Shown one piece after another: positions 35,065 through 44,497 of a stretch of DNA of 64,000 bases. The DNA is from Phosphoribacter sp037046615 (GTDB lineage: Bacteria; Actinomycetota; Actinomycetes; Actinomycetales; Dermatophilaceae), in the NCBI GenBank assembly GCA_037046615.1, contig JBAOHD010000018.1, positions 62,001 through 126,000 of the forward strand, given 5' to 3'. Below the pieces are notes generated by a model. It saw only the letters and a program-made list of their open reading frames with translations, was not told the DNA's origin and did not search any database. How positions within the stretch are numbered: the first letter of the stretch is position 1; each line of letters starts with the position of its first letter. The translations under genes were made by a program, and so were the position numbers.

Positions 35065-36384
35065 TTCTCTGGCGACGGCGCGACGGCGGGGGACGGATCC
35101 CCCGATCCGTCGAGCAGGGTGTGGTGGCTTCGGCACTCGGAATTTTCGGAGTCGCCGCAGCCAACACGGTCGTCGTGCCCGTCCGGGGTTCGGTCGGCGT
35201 CACCTTCGCGGCCTTCGTCGTCGTCATCGCGATCGGGGAGTACTTCCGATTCACCGTCGAGGACGAACGCGAGATCGCGCCGATGTCCCTGGCAGCCGCG
35301 GTCGCCTTCGCGCTCGCAGCCGTCTTCGGCAGCGCTGACCTCGGCGAGGTCGGGGCTGGTCCCGTCATCGTCGCCACCGGCGTCGCCATGGCCCTCGGCA
35401 CGCTGCCCTACCTCATCCGTCGGCGACCGGTCGGGGCGGCCGATGTCGCTGCCCGATTCATCGGGGTGGCCGTGACAGCGATCGCGTTCCGAGCCCTGCC
35501 GGTCGTGAACGGACGCCCGCTGCTGCATCTGGAGGCGGTGTGGGTCGACGAGCGAGGACTCCTCGCCATTGTCATGACCGGCGTCTCCGGACTTGGTCTG
35601 ATCAGTTGGATGATCATGACCGCTGTCGGCGCAGCAGCGCGCCTCCAACGCGACGTCCGGCAAACCCTCAGCGACGAGCTCCGCGCGGGAGCGGGCCTCA
35701 GCCTGGCGCTGAGCGCGACCGGGGTGCTCATCGCCTTGGCAGGGCGCCCGCTCGGCGTGGTCGCACTCCCGCTGTTTCTCATGCCCTTGGTGCTCACCCA
35801 GTTCGCCCTGCGCCAATACAGCTCGATTCGTGCGACCGATGCCCAAACCGTGCGGGTCTTGTCGCGGATCACCGAGGTGGGTGGGCTCACCCGTGCCGGG
35901 CACAGCGACCGGGTCACCGCCCTCTCGCGTCGACCTCGGACACGAACTCGGCTTCTCCGATCGCGAGCTGCGCTCCCTCCGGTATGCCGCCCTTCTGCAC
36001 GACGTCGGGCAGGTCGCCCTGACGGCCCCCATCCCGGGTGGGGCGACCCTCTTGGCCGCCCCCGCCGATCAGCGCCAAATCGCTTCTGACGGAGCGGATA
36101 TCGTGCGCAAGACCGGAGTCCCGGCCGAGGTGGCGCGCATCGTGGAACTGCAGGCCACGCCCTACCGAGTGGTGCGCGAGCAGGGCCAGGAACTCCCCAT
36201 GGGCAGCCGCATCCTCAAGGTCGCCAACGCCTACGACGACCTGGTCGGCGGCTCGGTCGCCCTGGGCCGACGAGAGGCTGCCCTCGAGCGGATCCACCTC
36301 GGCCTCGGGTACGAATACGATCCGCGGGTCGTCGACGCCCTCGAACGAGTCCTGCGGCGACGCCCCGGCATACCCCGCGGATAG
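35061..36384 (+). CDS. membrane HD-domain protein, degenerate GYP (frameshifted)
   Basis: Paralogue of the preceding protein, about 440 residues when joined across a break at about 35925 (one extra base). The N-terminus has about seven TM segments. The HD domain starts TRAGHSDRVTALS and continues after the break with SLRYAALLHDVGQVALT. In place of HHHExxDGxGYP it reads IVELQATPYRVVREQGQELP, so the GYP block and its histidines are missing; only the first HD pair remains. It may regulate or dimerise with the active paralogue. Operon with it by GTGA overlap. Confidence 0.8.
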
Positions 36385-36401
36385 CTGCGAGTCGAGCTCT
36401 C

Positions 36402-36445
36402 ATGACGGTGGGGACCCCCGCCGACGCGAGGATCCCCACCGTCAT
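36402..36445. terminator. hairpin between convergent HD-protein and sodN genes
   Basis: ATGACGGTGGGGA (36402-36414) pairs perfectly with 36433-36445 around an 18-base loop, in the 75-bp gap between two convergent genes. Confidence 0.75.
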
Positions 36446-36459
36446 ACGGCCGATGTGTG

Positions 36460-36861
36460 TCAGGCCTTCTTGGTCTCCCAGAAGATCTCGGCGATCTCGT
36501 CGATCTTGGCCAGGAGCTGGTCGGCCTTGTCGAGGTCCCAGCCACCCTTGGTGCCCGCCGCGCCCGCGAGCTTGGTCGCGTCGTTGAAGAGGGTGTGCAG
36601 GTTGGGGTACTTCTCGAAGTGCGGAGCCTTGAAGTAGTCAGTCCACAACACCCAGAGGTGCTCCTTGACCAGGTGGGAGCGCTGCTCCTTGATCATCGTC
36701 GCGCGCATCTGGAACTCGGGGTCGTCGTTGGCGAGGGCCTTCTCGATCGTGGCCTTCACCGACTGGGCCTCGATGCGGGCCTGAGCGGGGTCGTAGACAC
36801 CGCAAGGCAGGTCGCAGTGCGCGCTGACCTCGACAGTGGGGGCGAAGATATGCAGTCGCAT
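36460..36861 (-). CDS. sodN: nickel superoxide dismutase
   Basis: Ni-SOD precursor of 133 residues that dismutates superoxide in the cytoplasm as a hexamer. The nickel hook is intact: His15, Cys16 and Cys20 in HCDLPCGVYD. The first 14 residues (MRLHIFAPTVEVSA) are the propeptide that SodX must remove to free His15 as N-terminal ligand. The C-terminal helices (YFKAPHFEKYPNLHTLFNDA, KADQLLAKIDEIAEIFW) are family-typical. ATG 36861. The maturation protease gene lies immediately upstream on the same strand. Ni-SOD genes in Streptomyces are nickel-regulated; no Nur site is evident to me here. Confidence 0.96.
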   Translation of the reverse strand: MRLHIFAPTVEVSAHCDLPCGVYDPAQARIEAQSVKATIEKALANDDPEFQMRATMIKEQRSHLVKEHLWVLWTDYFKAPHFEKYPNLHTLFNDATKLAGAAGTKGGWDLDKADQLLAKIDEIAEIFWETKKA

Positions 36862-36911
36862 ATGGGGTCCCTTCGTAGCGGGTGGACGGGTGGCGGGCGG
36901 ACCGCACCCGG

Positions 36912-37448
36912 TCAATCCAACTTACCCCGTTGTGTCGCAGGTCGCGACGCCTCACGACGCTCACGCAGCCCCCGGGTGGCCTTCCAGGCGAGGGCTGCAA
37001 GCGCTGCGGCTTGCGCCCGGCGACCGCCCGGGAGGGAGACCTCTGGGATGCGCGTGAGGACGAGGCCACGGATGTCTTCGGAGGCCAGACTGCCGACGGT
37101 CCACGAGTCGACGCCAACCGCGTCGTTGTCGCGTTCGACCCACCAGCGGGCCGGGTCGGCTGGGTCCCGCCCGGTGATTCGCTTCACGGCTAGCGGGCGG
37201 GGCCCGTCGGGTCCGGGCGGCAGGGAGACGACGGCTGCGCGGCCCGGCCGGGGGGACAGACCCCATGCCACGAGGAGTCGGTCGCCGTCATGGTAGGTCG
37301 GCTCCATCGATCGGCCTCGCACGACGGCAATGCCCACCGTGGGCATTGTCCCGGCGACCGATCGCACCCGGCGCGTGAGGCCCTCGGCAGCCCCGAAGGC
37401 GAGCGACCACGGCATACCGGCGCGGGGGTTGTCCTCGGGACCGCTCAC
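36912..37448 (-). CDS. sodX: nickel-SOD maturation protease SodX (S24/S26 type)
   Basis: Signal-peptidase-like serine protease expected to trim the SodN propeptide. Catalytic Ser is in RGRSMEPTYHDGD and the Lys base in PLAVKRI; the WWVERDN block follows. The start is uncertain: GTG 37448 gives 178 residues and a GTGA overlap with the rmlC stop, ATG 37415 gives 167, and an internal ATG 37346 gives a length nearer typical SodX. The C-terminal Arg/Ala-rich tail is longer than usual. Adjacent to sodN with a 50-bp gap, as in other actinobacteria. Confidence 0.88.
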   Translation of the reverse strand: MSGPEDNPRAGMPWSLAFGAAEGLTRRVRSVAGTMPTVGIAVVRGRSMEPTYHDGDRLLVAWGLSPRPGRAAVVSLPPGPDGPRPLAVKRITGRDPADPARWWVERDNDAVGVDSWTVGSLASEDIRGLVLTRIPEVSLPGGRRAQAAALAALAWKATRGLRERREASRPATQRGKLD

Positions 37449-38038
37449 GCGAGGGTGCGACGGAACGCGAGGCAGGCGTCGTAGTCGGGCAAGAGCCCGG
37501 CCACCCGCGCCTCCTCCAGGGTCGGGGCGGCGGTGTCCTTCTCCGACAGGATCGGGGCGAAGCCTTCGGGCAGACCGAGGGCAATCGTCGAGTCCACCGG
37601 CGTGATGCCCTTTTCGCCGCTCGGGTTGTAAGTCTCGCTGCAGAGATACATCGCGGTGCCGTCCTGGATGCAGGCGAGCGCGTGCCCGAGGCCCTCGGAG
37701 AGGTAGACCGCGCGACGGTCGGTCGTGTCGAGGCGCACGCAGTCCCATTGGCCGAAGGTGGGGGAGCCCACCCTGATGTCGATGATGAAGTCGAGGAACA
37801 CGCCGGCGAGTGCGGTGACGTATTTGGCCTGCGACGGCGGCACGGATGCATAGTGGATGCCGCGCACTGCTCCGGCCGTCGACACCGAAATGTTGGTCTG
37901 CACGACCCGCATCGTGTGGCCGATGTGCTCGGCGAGCTTGTCCGACCGGAACCCTTCGGCGAACATCCCCCGCGAGTCGGGGAACTGCCGAGGAGTGATC
38001 TCCCACGCCCCTTCGATCTTCAGTGGGCGGAACTCCAT
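37445..38038 (-). CDS. rmlC: dTDP-4-dehydrorhamnose 3,5-epimerase
   Basis: A 197-residue RmlC-type cupin, third step of dTDP-L-rhamnose synthesis. FPDSRGMFAEGF, the catalytic His in GAVRGIHYAS, the Asp/Tyr region FGQWDCVRLDTTDRRAVYLS and the lid GLGHALACIQDG are present. ATG 38038 is one base after the rmlA stop. Its own stop overlaps the GTG start of sodX, so an rmlA-rmlC-sodX-sodN read-through unit is likely. The product feeds the rhamnan-type polysaccharide genes to the right. Confidence 0.93.
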   Translation of the reverse strand: MEFRPLKIEGAWEITPRQFPDSRGMFAEGFRSDKLAEHIGHTMRVVQTNISVSTAGAVRGIHYASVPPSQAKYVTALAGVFLDFIIDIRVGSPTFGQWDCVRLDTTDRRAVYLSEGLGHALACIQDGTAMYLCSETYNPSGEKGITPVDSTIALGLPEGFAPILSEKDTAAPTLEEARVAGLLPDYDACLAFRRTLA

Positions 38039-38039
38039 G

Positions 38040-38919
38040 TCAGTTTCCGTTCTTCTCGGCGAGCAGGGCCTTGAGGTAGACGCCGTAGCCGCTCTTGGCC
38101 AGACGGTCGGCAAGCACGGCCAGAGCGTCGTCGTCGATCCAGCCGTTGTGCCACGCAATCTCCTCGACGCATCCGATCTTGTGCCCTTGGCGGGCCTCCA
38201 CGACGTGGACAAACTGGCTCGCGTCGAGCAGCCCCTGGAAGGTGCCAGTGTCGAACCACGCGGTGCCGCGTGGCAGCACGGTGACCGTGAGAGTCCCCTG
38301 CTTGAGGTAGACATCGTTGACGCCGGTGATCTCGAGCTCGCCCCGCTCGCTGGGCCGGAGGTTGCGGGCCACCTCGACGACCGAGTTGTCGTAGAAGTAG
38401 ACGCCAGGCACGGCGAAGTTCGACTTTGGTCTGGCCGGCTTTTCCTCGATCGACAGCACGGTGCCCGCCTCGTCGAACTCGACGACGCCGTAATGCTGAG
38501 GATTGGACACGTGGTAGGCGAAGACGTGGCCACCGACGATGTCCTGGCGTGCCCTCGCGGAGCTGATCCTCGAGCGACGCGCCGTAGAAAATGTTGTCGC
38601 CGAGCACCAAGGCCACCGAATCCGAGCCGATGAAGTCCGCGCCGATGATGAACGCCTGAGCGAGGCCGTCGGGGCTGGGCTGCACGGCATACGTGATGCT
38701 GATGCCCCAGTCGGACCCATCGCCGAGGAGCCGCTGGAACTGTGCGGAATCCTCAGGGGTCGTGATGATGAGCACCTCGCTGATGCCCGCCTGCATGAGG
38801 GTCGACAGCGGGTAGTAGATCATCGGCTTGTCGTAGACCGGCATGAGCTGCTTGCTGATGCCCTTGGTGATCGGGTGGAGCCGGGTGCCGGAACCGCCGG
38901 CGAGGATGATGCCCTTCAT
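38040..38919 (-). CDS. rmlA: glucose-1-phosphate thymidylyltransferase (frameshifted)
   Basis: First enzyme of dTDP-rhamnose synthesis. The N-terminus has the pyrophosphorylase motif GIILAGGSGTRLHPITKGISK and KPMIYYPLSTLM, and LVLGDNIFYG supplies the metal-binding Asp. After LEDQLRE the frame changes to RARQDIVGGHVFAYHVSNP through EEKPARPKSNFAVPGVYFYD to the end. One extra C in the CCC run at 38552-38554 accounts for the break. Joined length is about 293 residues, normal for RmlA. ATG 38919. Confidence 0.92.
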
Positions 38920-39020
38920 GGAGGCCAGGTTATCGGTTCGCCTCACAGCGGGCCGCGCAGCCGAAGCGGGGTTCCGTGTGCTGCGGGGTGCCGAGGGCCG
39001 GGACGTCTAGACTCCTTCGA

Positions 39021-39868
39021 GTGAACATCTTGGTGACCGGGGCGCGCGGCATGCTCGGGCAGGACGTCGTAGGAGAGCTTGAGCGGGCTGGACACCGCGT
39101 GACGGCGACGGACTTGCCTGAGCTCGACATCACCGACGCGAAACACTGCGCCGCTGCAGCGGTGGGGATGGACTGGGTCATCAACACCGCGGCATACACC
39201 GCCGTGGACGCAGCCGAGGACAACGAAGCGCTGGCCTTCCGCATCAACGCGGTCGGCCCTGCGGTCGTGGCCCGTGCTGCGCACCGCGCGGGCGCTCGCA
39301 TGGTCCAGATCTCCACTGACTACGTCTTCGACGGTCACGGCACGTAGCCCGTATGCCGAAGACGCCCCGCTGTCGCCACAGTCGGCTTACGGCCGGACCA
39401 AGGCAGCCGGTGAATGGGCCGTGCGCTCCGAGTGCCCCGACGCGCTCGATCGTGCGTACCGCGTGGCTCTATGGCCCGGGAGGCCCCAACTTCGTCAAGA
39501 CCATGGCCGCTCTGGCCGAGGACCGCGAGACCCTGTCGGTCGTCGACGACCAACGGGGCCAGCCGACGACGACGCGCGATCTCGCCGCTCTTATCCGAGC
39601 GCTGATTGAGGCGGACGCTCCGGCCGGCCACTTCCACGGCACGAGCGAGGGCGACACGACCTGGTTCGGGTTTACCCAGGCGATCTTCGAAGAGCTCGGA
39701 CTGGATCCGGCGCGTGTGCTGCCGACGACAAGCGCGGCGTTCGTGCGGCCGGCGCCCCGGCCGGCTTACAGCGTCCTTGGCCACGAGCGCAGTGGAGCCG
39801 TCGGCGTTGCGACGTTGCCGCATTGGCGTGCGGCCCTAACTGCGACGATCCGCGAGGTTATCGCGTAG
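39021..39868 (+). CDS. rmlD: dTDP-4-dehydrorhamnose reductase (two frameshifts)
   Basis: Final step of dTDP-L-rhamnose synthesis, an extended SDR of about 282 residues when joined. It shows NILVTGARGMLGQDVV, DWVINTAAYTAVDAAE, QISTDYVFDGHGT, the catalytic SAYGRTKAAGE and RTAWLYGPGGPNFVKT. The frame changes at about 39345 (extra T) and about 39443 (extra C); each single-base correction restores the family sequence exactly. GTG 39021 is divergent from rmlA with a 101-bp gap. RmlB, the dehydratase that completes the pathway, is not in this window. Confidence 0.9.
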
Positions 39869-39990
39869 CCATGTGAGCCTCGAGATGTCTCGGAGCGCTT
39901 CGGTTCAGGCGTGCCGGTGCGTGGGGTGGGCGGGAGGGTGTGAGAGCCCGTGGGTCACCTTTCCGCCAGAGACGTAGCGCCGAGTAGCCC

Positions 39991-41298
39991 TCAGGGACGG
40001 TACGGGCGCGCGCGACGCGGGCCGTGGAGCTGTCGCGAGGTCGGGCCCACCCAGTCCCCGGATAGGACAACCATGCCGGTGGAGGCAAATCCGTCGCCGG
40101 GTCGCCTTGAAGTGGAACTCTCGGTAGATGCCGTCATAGATGTGCAGTCGTTGAGTGGTCGGTAATGGCTGCTGAAAACTCCGAGGCCCCAGGTGCCAGC
40201 AGGCATTCGGGCATGTGGGAGTCGATGTGCCCGGCACCCGTCACGACGCCCGAGTGGTGTGCTGCGACACCCTGGTGTTGGGCCCAGCGATTGGCCATCC
40301 CTGCTCGGAGTGGACCGCGAGTCCGAAGGTGGGGTCCTCCAGCGGGATGTTCGTCCGAAAGTGCATGCGGACCGTCAGCGGTTCCGCCGAGCCTTGACGA
40401 TCTCCGTCGGTGTGACCCCGTCAGCACCGAAGAACTCCACGCCCGTGACACTCGCTTCGCCTGTGCCGCGGCGGCGTCCTTCACGTTCGGCGTTGTCGCG
40501 ACCCTGGTACCTAAGTCGACCTTCCTCGCCAGCGGGCGACGCGTCATCGTGGACAGGGGCGGGTTGCGCGTCGAGTTCGGCGCGGTTGACGGCGGCGATA
40601 TAGCTCTTCGCGATTTCGGTCGCCGTGCCGACTTGCTTAATGACCCCGTGGTCGAGCCATGCGGCCCGGTCGGCTAGTTGCTCTACGAGTCCGATGGCGT
40701 GCGACACGAAGATGATCGTGACGCCTCGGCGTCGCAGCTTGCGGAGGTGGTCGAAGCACTGGCGCTGGAACTGCTCGTCACCGACGGCCACAACCTCGTC
40801 CACGATGAGGATCTCTGGGTCCAAGTGGACCGCCACAGCGAACCCGAGTCGGACGAACATCCCCGAGCTGTAGACCTTGACGGGAGACTCGAAGAAGTCG
40901 CCCAGCCCAGAGAAGTCCTTCACCGCCTCGATATCGCCGTCGACTTGCGCCCGAGTGCGCCCGGAGATCGAGCCGGATAGGTAGACGTTTTCTCGGCCGG
41001 TGAGCTCGGGATGGAAGCCAGCCCCGAGCTCGAGGAGTGCGGTCACCCGGCCGTGAACGTCGATCTCCCCGCAGGTGGGCGGAAAGATCTTCGCTATGAG
41101 TTTTAGCATCGTGGACTTCCCGGGATCCGTTGTGGCCCACCAACGCGAAGGTGGAACCACTCGGGATTCCAGGCTCACGTCATCGAGTGCCCGGAAGTGC
41201 TCTCGGCGTCCCGCGCTTCGGCCGAGGGCCTTGTGCTTGAGGCTGCCGCCGGCGCCGTGCTCGATGTCGAAGTCACGGGTTACGTTGCGCAGAATCAC
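39991..41298 (-). CDS. wzt: polysaccharide ABC exporter ATP-binding protein, Wzt type (several frameshifts)
   Basis: ATPase of an O-antigen/teichoic-type ABC-2 exporter. Intact parts include RNVTRDFDIEHG, IFPPTCGEIDVHGRVTALLELGAGFHPELTGRENVYL, signature VKVYSSGMFVRLGFA and Walker B ILIVDEVVAVGDEQFQ. The Walker A region is garbled by a lost A near 41180 and an extra C near 41125; reversing both gives FALVGHNGSGKSTML. Downstream of 40410 a C-terminal Wzt carbohydrate-binding-like domain continues in shifting frames (PLTVRMHFRTNIPLEDPTFG; APGASEFSAAITDHS; LHIYDGIYREFHFK; GMVVLSGDW). Start and end are approximate. The exporter pair sits beside rmlACD. Confidence 0.75.
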
Positions 41299-41352
41299 GG
41301 CCGCAGGGGCAGGTTGTGCGGCGCCCTGCTCGGCATACGCGCCGATGCCTTC

Positions 41353-42229
41353 GTCAAGGGTCTCGCTGCACGATTCCTCCGCGATCCGGTAGGCGCGGTC
41401 TCGGAAGAACAGCCACCCCCCGCAGAGGGCCGCCACTGTCGGATAGCACGGGTTGTCCCACCAAGACCCAGGGGGCGGGGAGCCGGAGGTCCCACATCAG
41501 ATCCCGGAAGGCTTGCACGAACGCGTACAGCGGGTTGCTGCTGATAGAAGTATGCGAGCCAACGACCCGGGTGCGAGATGGGTGTCGAGGAACGACGCCG
41601 GGTAGATGACCGGTGTGGCATAGAACAGCAGTTGTAGGCCAACCCCGACGAGATGGCCGATGTCACGGAAGGCGATATTGGTGATGGCGACGATGAGGCC
41701 GAGACCGAACGCAAACCCTGCCACGAGCAGCATGAAGATTGGTACGAGCGCCGTGGTCCACCCCACGTTGCCCAACAGGGCGTAGACCACGAGAAGTAGG
41801 GCCATTTCAGCGGAGCGTTCGACCAAGGTGGCGATGGCCATCCCCACCAGGGGCGCCAGGATCGGGAAGGACACCTTCCGCCGCAAGGGGATGAGTTCGA
41901 CGAGGCCATCGATGGTGCGCTGCAGGACTGACGAGAAGATGTTCCAGCACACCAGCCCGGTGAAGAGGTAGATCGCGAAGATCTGCAGACCGTTGGCAGA
42001 CGGCTGCAACCCCCGGTTGGCACCCAGGACGATCCCGAAGACCACAGAATACATCGCCAAGATGAGCAAAGGGTTGATGAGCGACCAGACCCACCCGAAC
42101 CGAGACCCGAGGAAGCGGGTGCGGAGTTCACGGTGCAGGAAGGACTCGGCCAGCGAGCGATAGTTCAGCAGGTCGGCGAGGCGTTCCCCTGGGCGTCGGG
42201 GATGGGCGTGGGATGCTCGTGGTGGTCAC
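41353..42229 (-). CDS. wzm: polysaccharide ABC exporter permease, Wzm type (frameshifted)
   Basis: ABC-2 permease with six hydrophobic segments. HRELRTRFLGSRFGWVWSLI precedes TM1, the standard cytosolic stretch of Wzm/TagG-like permeases. Further on, GLVELIPLRRKVSFPILAPLVGM and LFYATPVIYPASFL are typical. The frame breaks at about 42190, about 41555 (SSNPLYAFVQAFRDLMWDL resumes) and about 41460 (PTVAALCGGWLFFRDRAYRIAEE resumes). The 3' boundary with wzt is unclear because the last frame runs straight into it. GTG 42229 diverges from the acyltransferase gene by 35 bp. Confidence 0.75.
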
Positions 42230-42264
42230 GCTGCTCCGTTTCGGGGTGTCGCTAGGGTGGCCCG

Positions 42265-43563
42265 GTGTCGTCGACCAACCAAAGGATACCCGTGAACACC
42301 GCGCCAACCGGGGCCTCTGACCGCCGCCCGCAGACTCTCGCGGGGTTGCTTCAGGGGCGTCGCAACGCCTACGGCTTGATCCGGTTCGTCCTCGCGAGCC
42401 TTGTCATCGTCAATCATGCGTTCCCCCTCGGGGGCTTTGGCGATGACCCCATGTGGGAGTGGACCAAAGGCCAAGAGAGCTTCGGCGGCCTAGCGGTGTC
42501 GGGCTTCTTCATTGTCAGCGGATTCCTCATCTGCCGGAGCGCAATGGCGACTGACCTCGTCGGTTTCCTGTGGCGTCGCGTTCTACGCATCTTCCCCGCG
42601 TTCTGGTTGGCCCTCTTTGTTGGCGCCGCTGTCATCGGCCCGTGGATGTATGCGACGCAGCACGGATCATTGACGGGTTATCTCACGCGCGGCGCCGGCG
42701 GTCCGTTGACCTACTTGACAAGTAACGCGGCGCTGGAGATGAACCAGTACGGCATCCTCGATGTTTTCATGTCAACGCCCTACGGCGAGTCGGTCAAGGT
42801 GAGCGTCCTCAACGGCCCACTCTGGACGCTGGAATACGAGTGGCGCTGTTACCTCATGCTCGCTGCCCTCGGTGTCTTCGGTGTCCTCCACCGCGCCAAG
42901 TTCCTCGTCCCAATAGCCGCCGCAGCCCTCACCATCTTGGCCGCGGTGCAGACCACGGCCCCGGAGTTGGTGGTCGGACTCGCCCCATGGCTTAGTGACG
43001 TGCAGATGGTCCGATTGTCAGCGTTCTTCCTCTTGGGCAGCGCTGCCGCGCTGTACCCCGAGCGCGTTCCCCTGGACGGCCGATTGGCAATGGGCGCGGC
43101 AATCGCGTTCGCGGGGACGCTGTTCTTCCGCGAGGGGTTTCGTCTCTTCGGCGTCCCGGCCATGGCGTATCTGACGCTTTGGTTTGCCTACCGCGCGCCG
43201 CAACGGTGGTTCGCCTTCGGCGCGAAGAATGACTATTCATACGGGATCTACGTGTATGGATTTCTGGTTCAGATGACCTTGGCCCAACTTGGCTGGTATC
43301 GATGGGGTGTTATCCCGTACATCATCCTGGCCTGGCTGGGGGCAGTTGGTTGCGCAATGATCAGCTGGCACCTGGTCGAAAAGCAAGCGCTCAAATTCAA
43401 AGGGTGGGGGCCGGGGAGAGGATGGCCCTGGATCAAGGGAATGGTCGGGGTGCGTGCACCTGTGAAGTCGGCCTCGCGGGCCGAGCGTCACGCTGGGCTT
43501 ACCGCACCCAGGTCTACCCCCAACGAGCCCTCGCCGTGGCGCAGGAGAAGCGGGTTGAGGTGA
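42265..43563 (+). CDS. acyltransferase 3 family protein
   Basis: Integral-membrane O-acyltransferase of 432 residues with about ten TM segments. YGLIRFVLASLVIVNHAFPLGGFG carries the active-site His near the N-terminus (RxxLASLVxxxHA pattern), followed by SGFFIVSGFLICRS and FLWRRVLRIFPAFW. Such enzymes acetylate or otherwise acylate surface sugars such as O-antigen. GTG 42265 lies 35 bp from the divergent exporter permease. Its stop overlaps the next glycosyltransferase start (GTGA), so it belongs to the polysaccharide operon. Confidence 0.9.
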   Translation: MSSTNQRIPVNTAPTGASDRRPQTLAGLLQGRRNAYGLIRFVLASLVIVNHAFPLGGFGDDPMWEWTKGQESFGGLAVSGFFIVSGFLICRSAMATDLVGFLWRRVLRIFPAFWLALFVGAAVIGPWMYATQHGSLTGYLTRGAGGPLTYLTSNAALEMNQYGILDVFMSTPYGESVKVSVLNGPLWTLEYEWRCYLMLAALGVFGVLHRAKFLVPIAAAALTILAAVQTTAPELVVGLAPWLSDVQMVRLSAFFLLGSAAALYPERVPLDGRLAMGAAIAFAGTLFFREGFRLFGVPAMAYLTLWFAYRAPQRWFAFGAKNDYSYGIYVYGFLVQMTLAQLGWYRWGVIPYIILAWLGAVGCAMISWHLVEKQALKFKGWGPGRGWPWIKGMVGVRAPVKSASRAERHAGLTAPRSTPNEPSPWRRRSGLR

Positions 43564-44486
43564 CGGAACACGAGCCGCCAGTTGGGATCGCTCCGGTCTC
43601 GGTGCAGTTCCAGAGCACCCTCTACCAGACCCCCGTGGGGTCGCTGCTGAGGTCTGTCGAATCACTCTCTCGCGCCGCTGAACTCGCATCGAGCGGCCCA
43701 CAGCCGCTGATCAGCCGGGCCACCCTCGCCCTCGGGGACGCCTCGGCTGAACCGGTGCTGGACGCCGCTGATCTCGCGCGGGTACATGATCTCGCCGGGG
43801 AGCATATGTCGGTCAGCTATACATTTCACGGGGCCAACGTCGGTTCAGCTCGCGGTCACAACCTCCTGGGATTGAGCAGCGATGCCGACTTCCTCTTCCT
43901 GGCCAATCCCGACGTCGTGGTGATACCGCGACTACTTTCCCTGCTGCTCGAGCCGATGAAGAGGCCAGGGGTGGGCATCACCGAGGCCCGCCAGATCCCG
44001 CTCGATCACCCCAAGGCCTACGACCCATTGACTGGCCAGACGTCGTGGGCCTCGGGCGCGTGCACGTTCGTCAAGGCGCGCCTTTTCCGCGTCCTCGACG
44101 GTTATGACGCCGACACGTTCTTCATGTACGGCGACGACGTCGATCTCTCGTGGCGGGTCCGGGAACGCGGCCTGTCGATAATCCACCAACCAGCGGCGGT
44201 TGTGTTCCACGACCGCCGACCGAACGTCGACGGCAGCCACACGCCCACAGCAGCGGAACGATATTACAGCGCCGAGGCGGCCCTGCTCTTGGCATACAAA
44301 TGGTCGCGCCCGGATGTCGTGGCTCGGGTGTCGCAGTTGTTCGAGGAGTCGCACGACGCGGTCGAAGGCAAGGCTTTGGCCGCATTTCGTCGGCGCACGG
44401 AGGAGGGCAGGCTTCCCGCCCCTCGGGATCCCGAGCATGTCGTCGGAGACTTTGTCGACCTTCATTACGGCGCTCACCGGTATTAG
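43560..44486 (+). CDS. GT2 family glycosyltransferase (rhamnosyltransferase-like)
   Basis: A 308-residue enzyme related to GT2 galactofuranosyl/rhamnosyltransferases. The nucleotide-sugar core NVGSARGHNLLGLSSDADFLFLANPDV contains the Asp-containing metal motif in NPDV. TSWASGACTFVKARLF and MYGDDVDLSWRVRERG follow, where GDDxDxSWR is the acceptor/catalytic block. It is paralogous over its whole length to the protein at 47540-48439 (both end in HRY). GTG 43560 overlaps the acyltransferase stop. The sugar is unknown; dTDP-rhamnose is plausible from the rml genes. Confidence 0.88.
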   Translation: MTEHEPPVGIAPVSVQFQSTLYQTPVGSLLRSVESLSRAAELASSGPQPLISRATLALGDASAEPVLDAADLARVHDLAGEHMSVSYTFHGANVGSARGHNLLGLSSDADFLFLANPDVVVIPRLLSLLLEPMKRPGVGITEARQIPLDHPKAYDPLTGQTSWASGACTFVKARLFRVLDGYDADTFFMYGDDVDLSWRVRERGLSIIHQPAAVVFHDRRPNVDGSHTPTAAERYYSAEAALLLAYKWSRPDVVARVSQLFEESHDAVEGKALAAFRRRTEEGRLPAPRDPEHVVGDFVDLHYGAHRY

Positions 44487-44497
44487 GAGGGACGACA

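Noticed and set aside
41295..42131. 278-codon frame rich in Ser/Trp/Arg on the minus strand at the Wzm locus
   Set aside because: Shadow frame; the membrane-permease sequence lies in the neighbouring frame.
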